From: Terriglobia bacterium
GTDB taxonomy: Bacteria > Acidobacteriota > Terriglobia > Terriglobales > Acidobacteriaceae
Assembly (NCBI GenBank): GCA_020072815.1
Contig: JAIQGE010000018.1
Span: 79,347-143,346 of the forward strand
DNA: 64,000 nucleotides
Reading direction: 5' to 3'
This document shows positions 61,306-64,000 of this stretch, one piece after another. The first letter of the stretch is position 1, and every line of letters begins with the position of its first letter. Position numbers and translations under genes: made by a program. Under the pieces are notes generated by a model that was given only the letters and a program-made list of their open reading frames with translations, was not told where the DNA came from and made no database searches.

Positions 61306-61781
61306 GATTGCTTCTCCTTGGCCGCTGCAGCCGGCGCGTAACGTTGCTCAATCTTCAGCACCTTGGCCAGCCGGCGTTGGTGACGCTCTTCCGCGGTATA
61401 GCGCGCGTTTAGAAAAATGGTGCACAGGTCCTTGGCCAACTCCGGTCCAATCACCCGCGAACCCAGGACCAGCACGTTGATATTGTCATGCTCCACCCCC
61501 TGGTGAGCGGAGTAGCCGTCATGGCAAAGACCGGCGCGGATGCCGGGAATCTTGTTCGCGGCCACGGACGCGCCCACCCCGCTGCCGCAGATCAGTATGC
61601 CGCGTTCGGAGCCTCCTTGGATGACGCCCAGAGCTACTTTTTCCGCGAAGTCAGGATAATCCACCGGTTCCGCGCTGGTTGTGCCCACGTCCGCCAACTG
61701 GTGGCCGGCGGCGCGCAGGTGGGCGATGAGCACTGCCTTCAGTTCAAAGCCAGCATGATCAGAACCAATGGTTACGCGCAT
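61302..61781 (-). CDS. rpiB: Ribose-5-phosphate isomerase B
   Basis: A 159-residue RpiB/LacAB-family isomerase. TIGSDHAGFELK at the start, DYPDFAEKVA, and GILICGSGVGASVAANKIPGIRAGLCHD with the catalytic Cys follow; HDNINVLVLGSRVIG is typical. AAGAGG is upstream of the ATG; a longer upstream frame is not conserved in type. First gene of the pentose-phosphate operon. Confidence 0.95.
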   Translation of the reverse strand: MRVTIGSDHAGFELKAVLIAHLRAAGHQLADVGTTSAEPVDYPDFAEKVALGVIQGGSERGILICGSGVGASVAANKIPGIRAGLCHDGYSAHQGVEHDNINVLVLGSRVIGPELAKDLCTIFLNARYTAEERHQRRLAKVLKIEQRYAPAAAAKEKQS

Positions 61782-62081
61782 GTTCCTCTTAGGGCGAAGC
61801 GAAATCGGCGCTCGGGAAATATCGGCTCCGAATAAGCCTACAACTAAATTGCCATTCCGTGGGCAGCGAGCCCGGTGGAAATCGTGGCGAAAAAGCTGGC
61901 CACCTGGCAACTCTCGTTCCGAAACCCTATGTTATAGAGATTCGGAAACATCCGCAGGGTTTCGTCCGCTTTTGGATTAATGCTGGTCATCGCTGAAGAG
62001 GCCATGGCGGCCCCGCCCAGACGCAGATTTTCCAGTTGCCTAGGACTTAGGGAGTCCGCGCAATGCGGCAAGAAAGCAAAA

Positions 62082-62105
62082 AGCGCGGCCAGGTTGAGCC
62101 GCGCT
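62082..62105 (-). terminator. Terminator-like hairpin, minus strand
   Basis: An 8-bp perfect stem AGCGCGGC/GCCGCGCT with an 8-base loop; on the minus strand it is followed by TTTTGCTTTCTTG. No minus-strand gene lies immediately upstream of it, so it may end a small RNA or act as an insulator for the pentose-phosphate promoter. Confidence 0.65.
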
Positions 62106-62145
62106 CTCTTCTAAAGAGGCAAGAGGAGTCACAAAGGTAGTCGCC

Positions 62146-62185
62146 AGACCGGCGGTGACACCCCCTTGGCAACCACCACCGGTCT
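62146..62185. other. Imperfect 12-bp inverted repeat
   Basis: AGACCGGCGGTG and CACCACCGGTCT pair over 12 positions with one mismatch around a 16-base loop. It sits 40 bases from the terminator-like hairpin and could be part of the same non-coding transcript. Confidence 0.5.
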
Positions 62186-62556
62186 AGATGCTTCTCCGTT
62201 CATCCTGCCCACTAGTGCGGGTTAGAACGAAAACGTTTCATTGCGGGAAAAGAAAATTTTCGCTCGGCTGGCCGAACTCATCCTTTCGACGAAGCTCAAT
62301 CTCAAGAAATCAGGGTCTAAGCCGTTACCCGGACGCCACATTTATTAGAGCTTCTAATCTAACTGTCGCCTCGGCGCACTTCCAGCAAAGCGATGCCGGT
62401 CACTTGCGCACCTGGCAAACTATTGATTCCTAAAGTACTAACAGCCAGCGTCGTGAATGCCGTTTCCCGCTGTGTGACGGCCATCACGCTAGGTCTTAAA
62501 CCCTCACACCTAATATCGCGCCATTGGAAGCAAATCGTTTGAGGCGAAGGCCCGAT

Positions 62557-63726
62557 ATGAAATCCAACTTTGACATTCAAAACACCCCCTTGGTCGCCAT
62601 TTGGGAAATCAACCACTCCGACGCACAGACTCATCAAGCCGAAGATCAGGTCTGTGCGATCTGCCAGGGGCCGGCCCACGTGGTGGCCACCGATGAACAG
62701 CCAGACGCGCTGGAGCTAAACACCCACGAAGCCGAGAAGCTGATCCGCGACATGGCCGAACTGGCTCCGCCGATCCTGAACATCACTGGCGGCGATCCGC
62801 TGCGGCGACCGGACCTTTATTGCCTGATTGACTACGCGGTGGGGCGAGGCCTGCGTCCGGTGCTGGCGTTACCTGCGACCCCGCTTTTGGACCGCACAGC
62901 GATTGCCGAACTGAAACACGCCGGGCTGTCACGCCTGTCGCTCAATTTGGACGGCGCGTCGCCCGAGCTTCATGACTTGATTTCCGGCGTGCACGGTTCT
63001 TACGCCCGCACCATGGAAGCGGTGCACTGGGCCAACGATTGGCGCCTGCCCCTGCAGATCACCACGCACTTGAGCGCGCACAACCTGAATGACCTGGAAA
63101 ACCTGGCGGCCTTGCTGAAAACTTGCAAGACCGTGTTGTGGACCGTGGTTTTTCCTGTCCCGGCAAGCAAGAGCGAGATGGAGAAGCTGCCGTCAGCGGC
63201 CGAGTTCGAACAGACTTTTGCCACTCTGTACAAGATCGCCCAGCAAGTTTCATTCAAGATCAAGACGGTTGAAGCCCAGCACTACCGCCGTTACGTTTTG
63301 CAGCAAGGGGCCAAGGCGCGGACGGACAAGTTGTGGAGGGCCAAGTCCTTCGCCCAAGGTATTCCGGGAGTACTGCCGGTGAATGAAGCCAAGGCCACGG
63401 TCTTCGTTTCCAGCACCGGGGAGGTCTATCCCAGCCCCTCTCTCCGTATTTCTGCGGGCAACGTTCGCGTGCAGAAGCTGGCCGATATCTACCGCGGTTC
63501 AGAGCTGTTCATGTCCCTGCGCGACTCCGCCAGCCTGAAAGGCAAGTGTGGCGAGTGTGGATTCAAGGTCGTCTGCGGCGGATCGCGCGCGCGCGCCATG
63601 GTCCTGCAGGATGACATGTTTCAGCAGGACGCCACCTGTATCTACCACCCGGGCGCGCAAAAGCAAGCGCGCAAGAAACAAGCTCCCAAACTTCCGCTGC
63701 AGCAGGTGGCGGTAGAGAAGCCTTAA
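62557..63726 (+). CDS. Radical-SAM/SPASM family protein lacking the CX3CX2C motif
   Basis: A 389-residue protein of the TIGR04053-like radical SAM/SPASM family. Family segments are clear: PPILNITGGDPLRRPDL, ATPLLDRTAIAELKHAGLSRLSLNLDGAS, VEAQHYRRYVLQ, STGEVYPSPSLRISAGNV, and a full SPASM set Cys331, Cys334, Cys340 and Cys361. The usual WEVT..C...C..C motif is replaced by WEINHSDAQTHQAEDQVCAIC: the expected cysteine places hold Asp22, His26 and Glu29, with only Cys33 and Cys36 further on. The core cluster is probably lost or bound differently. The ATG has GAAGG upstream; a TTG 33 bases earlier is also in frame. Stands alone. Confidence 0.85.
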   Translation: MKSNFDIQNTPLVAIWEINHSDAQTHQAEDQVCAICQGPAHVVATDEQPDALELNTHEAEKLIRDMAELAPPILNITGGDPLRRPDLYCLIDYAVGRGLRPVLALPATPLLDRTAIAELKHAGLSRLSLNLDGASPELHDLISGVHGSYARTMEAVHWANDWRLPLQITTHLSAHNLNDLENLAALLKTCKTVLWTVVFPVPASKSEMEKLPSAAEFEQTFATLYKIAQQVSFKIKTVEAQHYRRYVLQQGAKARTDKLWRAKSFAQGIPGVLPVNEAKATVFVSSTGEVYPSPSLRISAGNVRVQKLADIYRGSELFMSLRDSASLKGKCGECGFKVVCGGSRARAMVLQDDMFQQDATCIYHPGAQKQARKKQAPKLPLQQVAVEKP

Positions 63727-63789
63727 AGAAGGATTTGCCCCCAAGAGCTTCCTCGGAACCAAGGTAGACGCACTGATCCCAAACCGAGT

Positions 63790-63834
63790 CGAGTCGAGGC
63801 GTGGCATAGCCGCTGCGCCTCGACTCGTCGTTTT
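63790..63834 (+). terminator. Terminator of the SPASM-protein gene
   Basis: A 12-bp perfect stem CGAGTCGAGGCG/CGCCTCGACTCG with a 14-base loop, followed by TCGTTTTA on the plus strand. It lies about 65 bases past the stop codon. Confidence 0.85.
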
Positions 63835-63900
63835 ATGGGTGGCGGAGGCCGTGGCAGGCTGGGCCTCTCAGAAGCGAGCAAAAAGCTCCTAGAAATAGTC

Positions 63901-63931
63901 AAGGGCCAGAGCTTCCGGGTCTCTGGCCCTT
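63901..63931. other. Perfect stem-loop near the right edge
   Basis: AAGGGCCAGAG/CTCTGGCCCTT, 11 bp perfect with a 9-base loop and no U-run on either side. It may be the terminator of a gene beyond the window or a small RNA part. Nothing else is recognised between 63840 and 64000. Confidence 0.5.
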
Positions 63932-64000
63932 AATAGCAGTCGACGGATGAGCCTGCTTCTGTAGCAGTAGAGTCGGAAAGACGGCTTGAAATATAGGCCA

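Larger units (their letters stand above)
61782..62556. other. Intergenic region with hairpins, promoters of two opposed units
   Basis: 775 bases. The minus-strand promoter of the pentose-phosphate operon and the plus-strand promoter of the SPASM gene should lie here. Two stem-loops (annotated separately) and a small ATTAGA/TCTAAT palindrome (62344-62358) are seen. The frames in it have no ribosome sites. Confidence 0.55.

Noticed and set aside
61844..62071. Minus-strand 75-codon frame before the pentose-phosphate operon
   Set aside because: Considered as a precursor peptide for the SPASM protein, but it is on the other strand, lacks a ribosome site and has no core-like C-terminus.
62188..62433. 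Plus-strand 81-codon frame upstream of the SPASM gene
   Set aside because: Also considered as a precursor peptide; no ribosome site and unremarkable composition.
1..64000. CRISPR array, prophage, insertion sequence, rRNA or tRNA genes
   Set aside because: No regular spaced repeats, transposase or phage structural genes, or rRNA/tRNA signatures were seen on reading both strands.

Overview
The window is GC-rich, gene-dense chromosomal DNA with no phage, transposase, rRNA, tRNA or CRISPR that I can see. The gene content suggests a soil member of the Acidobacteriota (Terriglobia/Koribacter-like). The clues are small secreted proteins of acidobacterial type, PEGA and DUF4097 proteins, a secreted M13 peptidase, BshB1, and a transaldolase-glucose-6-phosphate isomerase fusion in a pentose-phosphate operon. 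This assignment is inference from gene content; no phylogenetic marker was compared.

Layout. 1-3.2 kb: MacAB-type efflux operon, cut by the left edge. 3.2-4.5 kb: one small secreted protein between two structured non-coding stretches. 4.6-7.8 kb: a four-gene module of two tandem PA2779-like secreted/membrane proteins, a C39-like cysteine peptidase and a TPR/beta-barrel outer-membrane protein. 7.9-20 kb: housekeeping and envelope genes (epimerase, PAS-GGDEF cyclase, M13 peptidase, dienelactone hydrolase, YoaK-type protein, GAF protein, CPBP protease, metallophosphoesterase). 20-24 kb: a repeat-rich gap and a 1044-residue HD plus GHKL-ATPase plus zinc-ribbon protein of lower GC, the best candidate for a horizontally acquired conflict/defence gene. 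24-28 kb: AidB-like dehydrogenase, then a fluoride-riboswitch operon crcB-DUF190-bshB1.

28-40.5 kb is a phosphate/polyphosphate block: CHAD protein and Ppx on the plus strand; phoB-phoR-pstS-pstC-pstA-pstB-phoU-ppk1-sixA on the minus strand. The pstS promoter region carries four hexamers at an exact 11-bp spacing (a Pho box), and a terminator separates pstS from pstC. 40.5-50 kb: M28 peptidase, SpoIIE-type phosphatase, a 40-residue secreted peptide in front of a polytopic membrane protein, BrkB-family protein, cold-shock protein and an STN-domain protein. 50-53.9 kb: a two-component pair whose response regulator has lost about half of its winged-helix domain, and a PA0069-type radical SAM protein. 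53.9-61.8 kb: a complete oxidative pentose-phosphate operon rpiB-tal/pgi-gnd-zwf-glk-pgl. 62.5-63.7 kb: a radical-SAM/SPASM protein that keeps the SPASM cysteines but lacks the radical-SAM CX3CX2C motif.

The most interesting items are the PA2779/C39/TPR-barrel module, the HD-GHKL-zinc-ribbon protein, the cysteine-less radical SAM protein, the truncated response regulator, and the riboswitch operon that links fluoride export to bacillithiol synthesis.
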